DNA from: Proteobacteria bacterium UBA6522
Lineage (GTDB): Bacteria; Pseudomonadota; Gammaproteobacteria; Steroidobacterales; Rariloculaceae
Direction of reading: 5' to 3'
Assembly (NCBI GenBank): GCA_002434915.1
Contig: DJLG01000177.1
Span: forward strand, 5,001 to 65,865
Length of the DNA: 60,865 bases
Shown here: positions 52,224 through 60,101 of the stretch, piece after piece
How positions within the stretch are numbered: position 1 is the stretch's first letter
Layout: every line of letters starts with the position of its first letter
Program-made: the position numbers and the translations under genes
The notes under the pieces: model-generated
What the model saw: the letters and a program-made list of their open reading frames with translations, nothing else
Told to the model about the DNA's origin: nothing
Databases searched by the model: none

Positions 52224-53009
52224 TTGAACATTCATCCGACATCAATCATTTCAAATGAGGCAACTATCGCACCAGAAGTAACGATAGGTCCTTATGTAGT
52301 CATAAAAGGTAAGGTCTCGATTGGCCCTAATACCGTCGTGGAATCTCACGTAAGACTTGGAAGCGAATATGGTGAGGTATTAATCGGTGCGCATAATCAT
52401 ATACAGAGCGGGGCGATGTTGGGAGCTCCGCCCCAAGAATGGGGGTACAAAAAAAGCTATACAAAACTAATAGTAGGTGATCACACTCGAATAGGAGAAG
52501 GAGCATCCCTGAACCTAGGAAGCGAAAAAGGTACTGGCGTCACTATAGTAGGGGACCGCGTTTTCATCATGGCGTACGCACATGTGGCTCATGATTGTCG
52601 GGTTGGAAATGATGTTGTTCTAACAAATATGGCACAACTAGCGGGACACTCCATTATCGAAAAAAATGCGATTATTGGCGGGTGCTGTGTCGTTACGCAG
52701 TTTGTACGCGTCGGAGAATATTCGTTTCTTGCTATAGGCGCACACGCTAATAAAGATATTCCTCCTTATACCATTGCTGATGGACACTGGGCCATTCCAA
52801 AAGCATTTAACAAAATTGGCTTAAAAAGAGCAGGCCTATCGGAAACAAAACGCCGCAATATTAACCGTGCAATTCGTGTGTTTTTGCAGACTTCTCTAAC
52901 TATGACCGAAGTCATAGAGAAGATTGAGGCAGATTGTGAGCATGATGAATATACTGCGCACCTAGTGAAGTTTCTCTCTAGTTCAAAACAAGGCCTTGCA
53001 CGTAAGTGA
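52224..53009 (+). CDS. LpxA-like acyltransferase (left-handed beta-helix)
   Basis: Protein of 261 residues with hexapeptide repeats from residue 4 to about 185 and a helical C-terminal domain, matching UDP-GlcNAc acyltransferase LpxA. The catalytic AHVAHDC (H120, H123) and AGH (H142) are present, but the conserved His of the HQF motif is Thr 158 (VVTQF) and the usual RGT..GGG stretch is LGSEKGTGVT. The gene is isolated from lpxD-fabZ-lpxB and is coupled to a GnnA-like oxidoreductase (GTGA overlap). It may acylate a modified sugar, such as an amino sugar, but this is inference. Start TTG 52224. Confidence 0.75.
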   Translation: MNIHPTSIISNEATIAPEVTIGPYVVIKGKVSIGPNTVVESHVRLGSEYGEVLIGAHNHIQSGAMLGAPPQEWGYKKSYTKLIVGDHTRIGEGASLNLGSEKGTGVTIVGDRVFIMAYAHVAHDCRVGNDVVLTNMAQLAGHSIIEKNAIIGGCCVVTQFVRVGEYSFLAIGAHANKDIPPYTIADGHWAIPKAFNKIGLKRAGLSETKRRNINRAIRVFLQTSLTMTEVIEKIEADCEHDEYTAHLVKFLSSSKQGLARK

Positions 53010-53947
53010 CTAATATTAGAACAGCCGTCATCGGTGTAGGGCACCTAGGAGCCTACCACGCAGAAAAATATTCACTGATTGACAATGTTGATCTTATTGC
53101 TGTGTGCGATATTAATAAAAGTATTGGCGAAAAAATTGCCTTAAAACATGGGGTCACTTTAATTTCTGACTATAAAGAATTACTAGGGAAAATAGATGCA
53201 GTAACTATTGCTACAGACACTTATACACATTTTGAGCTTGCGTCTTTTTTTTTAAAAAATGGCATCCATGTGTTAGTTGAAAAGCCGATAACCACAACTA
53301 GCGAAGAAGCTAAAAAACTAACCATGCTTGCAGAAGATAACGATCTTAGGCTACAGGTTGGACACATTGAGCGGTTCAACCCAGCATTGATTTCAGCACA
53401 AAAAAAACTGGGCAAGGTCCAGTTCATTGAATGTCATCGACTTGCGCCCTTTAAAGGAAGAGGTGCGGACGTTGATGTTATTTTAGACCTGATGATTCAT
53501 GACCTTGATGTCATCCTCTCCTTGGTTGAAGGCAGCCCTCGTAGCGTGTCTGCGATAGGCATTTCAGTAATTACCAATAGTGTAGATATAGCAAACGCGC
53601 GAATCGAGTTTAATACCGGAGCAATAGCAAACGTTACTGCATCTCGAGTATCAACAAGCGTTCAACGAAAATTTCGAGTTTTCCATGAAGGGCAATACCT
53701 ATCCATCGATTTTGGCGAAGGAAAACTTCAATTGGTTATAAAAGAAGATATAGATGACAAGAACCAAAATTCTTTAAAAGAACAGCGGTGGTCTTTGGAA
53801 AAGGGTGATGCTCTTTTGGCTGAAGTTCAAGCTTTTATTACCGCTATTCAAAAAGGCATTCCATGCCAGGTCAGTGGCTATGACGGAGTCATAGCTTTAG
53901 AGCTTGCCGAAAGAATTATCTTGGACATATCCAAACGTACACCTTGA
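53006..53947 (+). CDS. Gfo/Idh/MocA oxidoreductase, GnnA-like
   Basis: NAD-dependent oxidoreductase of 313 residues. The nucleotide motif VIGVGHLGAYHA is at 8-19, the catalytic EKP segment is VLVEKPITTTSEEA, and VGHIERFNPALISA plus LMIHDLDVILSLVEG are typical of the branch that includes GnnA, which makes UDP-2-acetamido-3-keto-glucose for lipid A with 2,3-diamino sugars. It overlaps the LpxA-like gene as GTGA, strong evidence of a shared task. The aminotransferase GnnB expected for that pathway is not in this window. Confidence 0.8.
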   Translation: MTNIRTAVIGVGHLGAYHAEKYSLIDNVDLIAVCDINKSIGEKIALKHGVTLISDYKELLGKIDAVTIATDTYTHFELASFFLKNGIHVLVEKPITTTSEEAKKLTMLAEDNDLRLQVGHIERFNPALISAQKKLGKVQFIECHRLAPFKGRGADVDVILDLMIHDLDVILSLVEGSPRSVSAIGISVITNSVDIANARIEFNTGAIANVTASRVSTSVQRKFRVFHEGQYLSIDFGEGKLQLVIKEDIDDKNQNSLKEQRWSLEKGDALLAEVQAFITAIQKGIPCQVSGYDGVIALELAERIILDISKRTP

Positions 53948-53977
53948 TTTAACCGCTAGGCTTTTCACGTCAAGGGC

Positions 53978-55372
53978 CTAATTATCAAGACCTAGCTCCT
54001 TGATTTTTCGGGTTAAGGTATTTCTTCCACAGCCTAACAGTCTTGCCGCTTCAAGGCGCTTTCCGTCTGCACAACGCAAAGCAGCTTCAATCAGTGTTCG
54101 CTCAAATGCTGGCAAGGCTTTAGTAAACAATGGCGCCATTGGCGTAGATGACAATTGCTCTTCTGCCCACTGCGCAAGGCTTTGCGTCCAATCATCATTG
54201 GAACACAGTCCTTCTCCTCCCAGTTCCGACGGGAAATCAGCAGTAACTATTTCCGAGCCAGCGGCAGTAATCATTAAGCGCCGACACATGTTAACTAACT
54301 CACGAACATTGCCAGGCCAATCGTAATGCAACATTGCCTGTGAAGCGCCAGAACTTAATGTTTTTGGCCCCACACCAAGCTCTCTAGCTGCCTGGTTAAG
54401 GTATACGCTAGCAAGCGTAGTTATATCCTCTTTACGATCACGCAAAGGGGGAACATCTATTCCCATTACATTGAGACGGTGGAAAAGATCCTCACGAAAC
54501 TTCCCAACATTTACAGCATTACTAAGATCTTGGTTAGTGGCTGCTATGACTCTTACATTAACCCTGACGGACTTTTGCCCTCCAACGCGGAAAAACTCGC
54601 CTTCTGCTAAAACGCGTAACAAATGTGTCTGCAGCTCGACCGGCATATCACCAATCTCATCTAAGAATAGAGTCCCTCCCTCAGCTTGCTCAAACCGACC
54701 TATTCGACGTTCAGAGGCTCCCGTAAAAGCGCCTTTCTCATGACCAAAAAGTTCAGACTCTAATAAGTCGGGCGTAATAGCCGATGTGTTTAGAGCGATA
54801 AATGGAGCATCCGCACGGGGAGAGTTTTCATGTAATGCCCGAGCTACCAGCTCTTTCCCTGTGCCGGACTCGCCAGTAATTAAAACGGTCATGCTTGAGC
54901 GTGATAAACGGCCTATAGCACGAAATACTTCTTGCATCGCTGGGGCCTGCCCAATCATTCTTGGGGCGCTCTTTATTCCGTCTACTTTTGGGTGCCCAGA
55001 TATCTGGCCTGCAGCTCTTGAAACTAAGTCTATTGCGTCATCAATATCGAAAGGTTTAGGCAAATACTCAAATGCTCCGCTCTGATAAGAGGACACCGCA
55101 TTATCAAGGTCTGAGTGTGCTGTTATGACAATAACTGGAATGTCTTCATTGCGAACACGGAGGGTTTCCATTAGCTCTAAGCCTGTCATATCAGGCATAC
55201 GAATATCTGTGATAATGACGTCCGGTTTATCCTTATTTAGCGCCCGAAAAAAAACTTCTCCTGAATCAAAGCTACGCGGCTCCATTTGTGCCTGCTTAAG
55301 CGCTTGCTCTAAAACCCAACGAACTGATTCGTCATCATCTACAACCCATACTGATAGCATAGAAGCAGACAC
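53978..55372 (-). CDS. glnG: Nitrogen regulator NtrC (sigma-54 activator)
   Basis: Response regulator of 464 residues: receiver domain with D56 in DVIITDIRMPD, AAA+ sigma-54 interaction domain with Walker A GESGTGKE, the GAFTGA loop (about 215-220), Walker B GGTLFLDEIGDM, and a C-terminal Fis-type HTH (RCADGKRLEAARLLGCGRNT). It binds enhancers upstream of nitrogen-regulated genes, including probable sites before glnA in this window. It starts at GTG 55372 overlapping the ntrB stop; ATG 55360 is possible. Confidence 0.95.
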   Translation of the reverse strand: MSASMLSVWVVDDDESVRWVLEQALKQAQMEPRSFDSGEVFFRALNKDKPDVIITDIRMPDMTGLELMETLRVRNEDIPVIVITAHSDLDNAVSSYQSGAFEYLPKPFDIDDAIDLVSRAAGQISGHPKVDGIKSAPRMIGQAPAMQEVFRAIGRLSRSSMTVLITGESGTGKELVARALHENSPRADAPFIALNTSAITPDLLESELFGHEKGAFTGASERRIGRFEQAEGGTLFLDEIGDMPVELQTHLLRVLAEGEFFRVGGQKSVRVNVRVIAATNQDLSNAVNVGKFREDLFHRLNVMGIDVPPLRDRKEDITTLASVYLNQAARELGVGPKTLSSGASQAMLHYDWPGNVRELVNMCRRLMITAAGSEIVTADFPSELGGEGLCSNDDWTQSLAQWAEEQLSSTPMAPLFTKALPAFERTLIEAALRCADGKRLEAARLLGCGRNTLTRKIKELGLDN

Positions 55373-56460
55373 TAGCTTGGCCTATGCTCATTAGATATTG
55401 CTGGCAGAAACATTTGGAATTTTGTTGAGCCAGGATTGCTTTGAAATTCTATTAGGCCCCCGTTACGACTGACAAGGTCCTGCGCGATGGTAAGGCCAAT
55501 TCCCGTACCGGTACTATGCCCTGTTACCAAAGGATAAAAAATGGTCTCCCGCAGCTCATCTGGTATCCCAGGACCATTGTCTTCAACTTCGGCACATAAA
55601 ACCAGGCGGTGCCTTTCCCCGCCAAGCGTATAGTTGTTAAACGCCCTTGTCCTAAAAGTTAACAGGCCTTTTGTGCCTATAGCTTGCAAGCCATTCTTTG
55701 CGATATTTAAAAATGCTTGTATTAACTGATCCCGATCTGCCTTTGTGAGCGGCAAACTTGGATCATAGTCTCTTTGTAACTCAACACCCTCGAGTCTCTC
55801 TGCCTCTATTAATTTAGCCACATGCTCAGTGACCTCATGAAGATTAAAGACCTCTTCTTTTGACTGCCTTCCAGCATCAAGGATGCTATCAACTAATGAG
55901 GCTAAACGATCAGCTTCATCAATGATCACCTTCGTATAAGCTTTCAAGTCAGCTGTAGGTAATTGACGAGCTAAAAGCTGGGCCGCTCCTCGTAAACCTC
56001 CAAGCGGATTTTTAACTTCGTGTGCCAACTGCTTAACAATGCGTCGGCTTACACGACGTTGTATTCCTAATTCCGCTTCACGACGAATCTGGCGATCACG
56101 CTCTGTATCAAAAAGCTCTAAAACCAGCTGATCCGCTAACCCTTCAAGGGGTGCCACACGGCAATCTAGTAACATCTCACGCTCGCCAACACATGTAGCG
56201 ATTTCCCTTGCTCCACATGTCAGCCCGCTTTCTGCTGCTCGTTGACACAACCCTAAGAAATCATCAAAGGGAGCAAAACAGTCGCTAATGGGCTTACCAC
56301 ATGCCTGTGTACGGCTAACACCAAGCAAGCTCTCCGCTGATGAATTTAAGGTTATGATATTGAAATCTAAATCTAGGGCTACCACAGCGGTCGTTAGCCC
56401 CTGGAGTATTGTTTCGGAATCCAAATTAATATTCCGTAAATGTACCCTTTGAGACTCCAC
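55372..56460 (-). CDS. glnL: Nitrogen regulation sensor kinase NtrB
   Basis: Cytosolic histidine kinase of 362 residues: an N-terminal PAS domain (about 12-115, VVALDLDFNIITLNSSAES), the phosphoacceptor His 147 in KQLAHEVKNPLGGLRGAA and an ATPase domain with DNGPGIPDEL and STGTGIGLTI. It phosphorylates or dephosphorylates NtrC in response to PII. It lies 107 bp downstream of glnA and overlaps ntrC by one base, the classical glnA-ntrB-ntrC order. Confidence 0.95.
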   Translation of the reverse strand: MESQRVHLRNINLDSETILQGLTTAVVALDLDFNIITLNSSAESLLGVSRTQACGKPISDCFAPFDDFLGLCQRAAESGLTCGAREIATCVGEREMLLDCRVAPLEGLADQLVLELFDTERDRQIRREAELGIQRRVSRRIVKQLAHEVKNPLGGLRGAAQLLARQLPTADLKAYTKVIIDEADRLASLVDSILDAGRQSKEEVFNLHEVTEHVAKLIEAERLEGVELQRDYDPSLPLTKADRDQLIQAFLNIAKNGLQAIGTKGLLTFRTRAFNNYTLGGERHRLVLCAEVEDNGPGIPDELRETIFYPLVTGHSTGTGIGLTIAQDLVSRNGGLIEFQSNPGSTKFQMFLPAISNEHRPS

Positions 56461-56567
56461 TGATAGCTCCGATAGAATCGGTAAAGCACTATAAGTGCCA
56501 ACCGTAAAGCTTTTAAGCTCTAGTGATTAGAAAACGCCTACCTTCTTTGGTCTACATTGCACTAATG

Positions 56568-57578
56568 CTATACGCCAGACCCCTTGGTAGTTTTGACAAT
56601 TGCAGCAGCAACCTTATAAGGATCTGCATTAGATGCCGGTCTGCGATCTTCCAACCGTCCTTTCCAACCATCATCAACTGTTCCTACAGGTATCCGAATA
56701 GATGCGCCCCTATCAGAGACTCCGTAGCTAAACTCATTGATTGACTGTGTTTCGTGCAATCCGGTTAGACGTTGGTCGTTATCTGCCCCATAAACACTTA
56801 TATGCCTTTCAATGTTTTTTCCAAATTCTTCGCAAATTTTATGAAAAACTTTTTCGTCTCCGGACTCGCGCATTACAGCATTAGAAAAATTTGCATGCAT
56901 TCCCGATCCATTCCAATCTGTTGGTCCGAGTGGTTTAGGGTGCCATTCTATTGCATATCCATGTTTTTCTGCTGTCCGTTCAAGTATATAACGAGATATC
57001 CAAGTTTCGTCCCCAGCACGCTTAGCTCCTTTTGCGAACACCTGGAATTCCCACTGACCAGCAGCTACTTCTGCGTTAATACCTTCAATGTTTATCCCTG
57101 CTTCTAGGCAGGCATCAAAGTGTTCTTCAATGCAATCTCTTCCGTATGTGTTATTGGCGCCTACTGAGCAGTAGTATGGGCCTTGCGGTCTTGGGTACCC
57201 TCCTTCTGGAAACCCAGGCGGGAGATCAGATATCGTATCCCAAAGGAAGTACTCTTGTTCGAACCCGAACCAGAAATCTTCATCGTCGTCATCTATGGTA
57301 GCTCTACCATTTGACACGTGAGGTGTCCCATCGGCATTTAAAACTTCGGTCATCACTAAGTAAGCATTCAACCGCAGGGGATCAGGATAAATGGCCACTG
57401 GTTTTAGGAGACAGTCGGAATCGCTTCCGTCAGCTTGTAGGGTAGAACTTCCGTCAAATGACCACATAGGGCACTCTTCAAGTGTTCCGCCAAAGTCTGA
57501 CGCAATTCGTGTTTTGCTTCGCAGGCTCTGAGTTGGCGTATAGCCGTCGAGCCAAATATATTCCAATTTACTTTTCAT
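56568..57578 (-). CDS. glnA: Glutamine synthetase, type II (eukaryote-like GSII)
   Basis: ATP-dependent glutamate-ammonia ligase of 336 residues. The length, N-terminal LEYIWLDGYTPTQSLRSKTR, PMWSFDGSSTLQADGSDSD, FGFEQEYFLWD, GQWEFQVF and the ATP-site NDQRLTGLHETQSINEFSYG are those of GSII, not of the 460-470-residue GSI usual beside ntrBC. It lacks the C-terminal adenylylation-site segment (NLY) of GSI, so GlnE control is not expected. GGAGGA lies just before ATG 57578. It occupies the glnA place of the glnA-ntrB-ntrC locus and has NtrC-like sites and a sigma-54-like element upstream, so it is likely the nitrogen-regulated main enzyme. Confidence 0.93.
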   Translation of the reverse strand: MKSKLEYIWLDGYTPTQSLRSKTRIASDFGGTLEECPMWSFDGSSTLQADGSDSDCLLKPVAIYPDPLRLNAYLVMTEVLNADGTPHVSNGRATIDDDDEDFWFGFEQEYFLWDTISDLPPGFPEGGYPRPQGPYYCSVGANNTYGRDCIEEHFDACLEAGINIEGINAEVAAGQWEFQVFAKGAKRAGDETWISRYILERTAEKHGYAIEWHPKPLGPTDWNGSGMHANFSNAVMRESGDEKVFHKICEEFGKNIERHISVYGADNDQRLTGLHETQSINEFSYGVSDRGASIRIPVGTVDDGWKGRLEDRRPASNADPYKVAAAIVKTTKGSGV

Positions 57579-57723
57579 GAGCTTCTTTGCTCCTCCTCAA
57601 TTTATTATTACAGTTCTTAGTAAGCCGTTTGGTCCGTTTAATTCAGTTGGTGGTCGAATACATCTGTTAGTTTGATCTTAGACGTTTCAGCAAATCAGAC
57701 AATCTGTATCAATATACGTTACA

Positions 57724-57739
57724 GGTAATATTTATGCCA
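57724..57739 (-). promoter_or_regulatory. Sigma-54-like promoter element of glnA
   Basis: Read on the minus strand, TGGCATAAATATTACC resembles the consensus TGGCACG-N4-TTGCW: the -24 GG and CA are present, the -12 element reads TTAC instead of TTGC. Spacing is correct. Transcription would start near 57712, leaving a leader of about 130 bases before glnA ATG 57578. The imperfect -12 makes this moderate, but the distance to the NtrC-like sites fits an enhancer-dependent promoter. Confidence 0.5.
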
Positions 57740-57802
57740 AACCCAAAGATCACCTAAGTTTTTGTTTTTTCTAAAAATAATCGAATTTCCCAAAAGGCTT
57801 TT

Positions 57803-57817
57803 GCCCCAGGATGGTGC
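57803..57817. promoter_or_regulatory. NtrC-like enhancer site 1 upstream of glnA
   Basis: GCCCCAGGATGGTGC matches the NtrC consensus GCACCA-N3-TGGTGC at 11 of 12 defined positions. Its centre lies about 98 bp upstream of the predicted glnA start point, in the usual range for NtrC enhancers of glnA, and ntrC itself is two genes away. Confidence 0.65.
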
Positions 57818-57833
57818 GATTTATGCATATGAT

Positions 57834-57848
57834 GCCCTATTTGGGTGC
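57834..57848. promoter_or_regulatory. NtrC-like enhancer site 2 upstream of glnA
   Basis: GCCCTATTTGGGTGC matches the NtrC consensus GCACCA-N3-TGGTGC at 9 of 12 positions. It is offset by exactly 31 bp (about three helical turns) from site 1, close to the offset of the two strong sites of E. coli glnA. The weaker match is compensated by this phasing, consistent with cooperative dimer binding. Confidence 0.5.
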
Positions 57849-57955
57849 TGAAGTGGAGATTTTAGAGCATTTAACATTAACTACTGGGGCTAGCGTTCTA
57901 ACTATATACTGGCGTCAATTTTTAGGCCGCCCTGTTGTTGTGGCGGGAGAGTTCA

Positions 57956-59512
57956 ATGGATTTAATGGATAAGCTAGTCTCACTTGCCAAGCGTAGAGGG
58001 TTTATTTTTCCCTCCAGTGAAATTTATGGGGGCCTTAGTGGCTGTTGGGATTATGGTCCATTAGGCGTTGAGCTAAAACGTAATGTCAAAGAAGCTTGGT
58101 GGCAGGATATGGTTAGCCGTCATGATGAAACGATGGTAGTTGATGATGGGCCATCGGCATATTCTATGGCAGGAATCGATAGCTCTATTTTAATGAATCC
58201 GCGCGTTTGGCAGGCTAGCGGACATGTTGATGGGTTCAGTGATCCTATGGTGGACTGTCGCGAGACCCGTAATCGGTATCGTGCTGATCAGATGGTGGTT
58301 TTTGGTCTTGTGGAAAACGATCAAACTAATAAACCAATTGACGATAATACAATATTATTTGCGGCCCCCGGAGAGCTAGAGTCAACAGATGAGGAGGAGT
58401 TATTAGCTCCTCATAAAAAACAAGTTTCTAAAATAAGAAAGGCGCTTGGCAGCTTTAAGATGGTACAAATACCTGGGGCTTTATCTGATGCGGCTTTACG
58501 AGCCAGAACCCTGGCTCCTGGAGCATCAGAACCAGGAACATTAACGGAGCCGCGTGCTTTCAATCTTATGTTTGAAACGCATGTCGGAGCTCTAAAGGAT
58601 AGCTCTAGTACCGCCTATTTACGACCAGAAACCGCCCAAGGGATTTTTGCGAATTTTAAGAATGTATGTGATACAGCACGAGTGAGGCTGCCTTTTGGAA
58701 TTGGGCAACTAGGCAAGGCTTTTCGGAATGAAATAAACCCTCGTAACTTTACATTTAGAAGTCGTGAGTTTGAACAAATGGAGATTGAGTTCTTCTGTAA
58801 GCCGGAAGAAGCCAGCATGTGGTACCAATATTGGCGCAATAGACGTTATAACTGGTACATCGGCCTTGGCATTGATAAAGCTAAACTTCATTTGAGGGAA
58901 CATGAAAAGAATGAATTAGCTCACTACGCTAGATCATGTGCTGACGTAGAGTATGAGTTTCCTTTTGGAATAAGCGAACTTGAGGGTATTGCAAACCGAA
59001 CTGATTTTGATCTCCGTCAACATATGGAGCACAGCAAAAAAGATCTTCGATATCTAGATGATCTTGAGCCAGACAAGGAGAAAAGGCGCTTCCTTCCATA
59101 TGTTATCGAACCCTCAGCAGGAGCAGACCGTGCAACGCTTGCTTTTTTATGCGATGCCTATACAGAAGATAAAATTAGCGGAGAGACTCGGACAGTATTA
59201 AAGCTTCACCCCAGATTAGCGCCTATAAAGGCGGCTGTCTTTCCTCTTGTAAAAAAAGATGGAATGCCTGATAAAGCTCTCGCTATTTATCGCGAGTTAC
59301 GCAAACAATTTACTACCTCTTATGATGAAAAGGGGGCTATAGGAAGGCGCTATCGACGCCAAGACGAAGCTGGCACACCATTTTGTATAACTATTGATGG
59401 CGACACTATGACCAATGGTACGGTTACACTACGCGAGCGTGATACATGTGAACAAATCCGCTTGCCAGCAACCGAGCTTTTAGCTTATATAAATGAACGG
59501 CTTGATGAATGA
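57956..59512 (+). CDS. glyS: Glycyl-tRNA synthetase, single-chain (alpha-2) type
   Basis: Class II synthetase of 518 residues. Start ATG 57956 with GGGAG at 57945-57949; the upstream TTG extension is rejected. The N-terminal LVSLAKRRGFIFPSSEIYGG, motif 1 to motif 2 (LRPETAQGIFANFKNV, FRNEINPRNFTFRSREFEQM) and motif 3 (VIEPSAGADRATLAFL) are those of the homodimeric enzyme found in archaea, eukaryotes and some bacteria. The C-terminal domain is an anticodon-binding domain. Gammaproteobacteria normally use the unrelated GlyQ-GlyS heterotetramer; here the single gene stands in the glyQ-glyS position next to gmhB and plsC. Confidence 0.94.
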   Translation: MDLMDKLVSLAKRRGFIFPSSEIYGGLSGCWDYGPLGVELKRNVKEAWWQDMVSRHDETMVVDDGPSAYSMAGIDSSILMNPRVWQASGHVDGFSDPMVDCRETRNRYRADQMVVFGLVENDQTNKPIDDNTILFAAPGELESTDEEELLAPHKKQVSKIRKALGSFKMVQIPGALSDAALRARTLAPGASEPGTLTEPRAFNLMFETHVGALKDSSSTAYLRPETAQGIFANFKNVCDTARVRLPFGIGQLGKAFRNEINPRNFTFRSREFEQMEIEFFCKPEEASMWYQYWRNRRYNWYIGLGIDKAKLHLREHEKNELAHYARSCADVEYEFPFGISELEGIANRTDFDLRQHMEHSKKDLRYLDDLEPDKEKRRFLPYVIEPSAGADRATLAFLCDAYTEDKISGETRTVLKLHPRLAPIKAAVFPLVKKDGMPDKALAIYRELRKQFTTSYDEKGAIGRRYRRQDEAGTPFCITIDGDTMTNGTVTLRERDTCEQIRLPATELLAYINERLDE

Positions 59513-59549
59513 CCGTATAGCACTTAATAAAAGACCAACGGAACTAGAT

Positions 59550-60101
59550 ATGTCGGTCCAACGAAAGTTTGTCATATTGGATCGGGATGGCGTCATAAAT
59601 CATGACTCAGCCCTCTATATAAAGTCTCCTGAAGAATGGCGTCCAATTGCAGGGAGCCTTGAGGCCATATCAGCGCTTGTACAGGCTGGGATAGAAGTGG
59701 CTGTAGTATCAAATCAGTCCGCTATAGGTCGTGGGCTAATCTCCGAAGAAATGCTAAAGAGCATTCATATGAAAATGTCTCGCGAGGTTGAAAAAGCAGG
59801 GGGACGTATAGCTGGCATTTATTACTGCCCTCACCATCCAAGCGATGCGTGTGACTGCCGAAAGCCAGCGCTTGGAATGATTAAGCGCCTTGAACATGAA
59901 CATGGGATTCTTGTTAAGGGTATGCCATTAATTGGGGATAAGCCAACAGATATTGAGTTGGCTAAACGAGCAGGCGCGCGCCCCATTTTAGTGCGCACAG
60001 GATATGGCGAGAACAGTCTGGACTCTATAGACAGGTCAGTGGCTGTCTATGAAAACCTTGCCTGTGCTGTTAAAGCTTTGTTAGCCGAAGGCACAACATG
60101 A
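59550..60101 (+). CDS. gmhB: D-glycero-beta-D-manno-heptose-1,7-bisphosphate 7-phosphatase
   Basis: HAD-type phosphatase of 183 residues from ATG 59550; the longer frames from 59493 or 59505 would overlap glyS and add an unrelated tail. The catalytic DRDG is at 11-14 in FVILDRDGVIN, Thr/Ser motif II is in VVSNQSAIGRG, the zinc loop is CPHHPSDACDCRKP, and motif III/IV is IGDKPTDIELAKRAGA. It supplies ADP-heptose for lipopolysaccharide core. It overlaps plsC as ATGA. Confidence 0.92.
   Translation: MSVQRKFVILDRDGVINHDSALYIKSPEEWRPIAGSLEAISALVQAGIEVAVVSNQSAIGRGLISEEMLKSIHMKMSREVEKAGGRIAGIYYCPHHPSDACDCRKPALGMIKRLEHEHGILVKGMPLIGDKPTDIELAKRAGARPILVRTGYGENSLDSIDRSVAVYENLACAVKALLAEGTT

Larger units (their letters stand above)
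57579..57955. other. Regulatory spacer between divergent glnA and glyS
   Basis: This 377-bp gene-free stretch holds the glnA ribosome site, a sigma-54-like element (57724-57739), two NtrC-like palindromes (57803-57817 and 57834-57848) and, at its right end, the glyS ribosome site. I see no small gene or RNA of recognisable type in it. Confidence 0.7.

Noticed and set aside
53948..53977. Possible terminator hairpin between the GnnA-like gene and ntrC
   Set aside because: Only five pairs (TAGGC/GCCTA) and no T tract; too weak to call.
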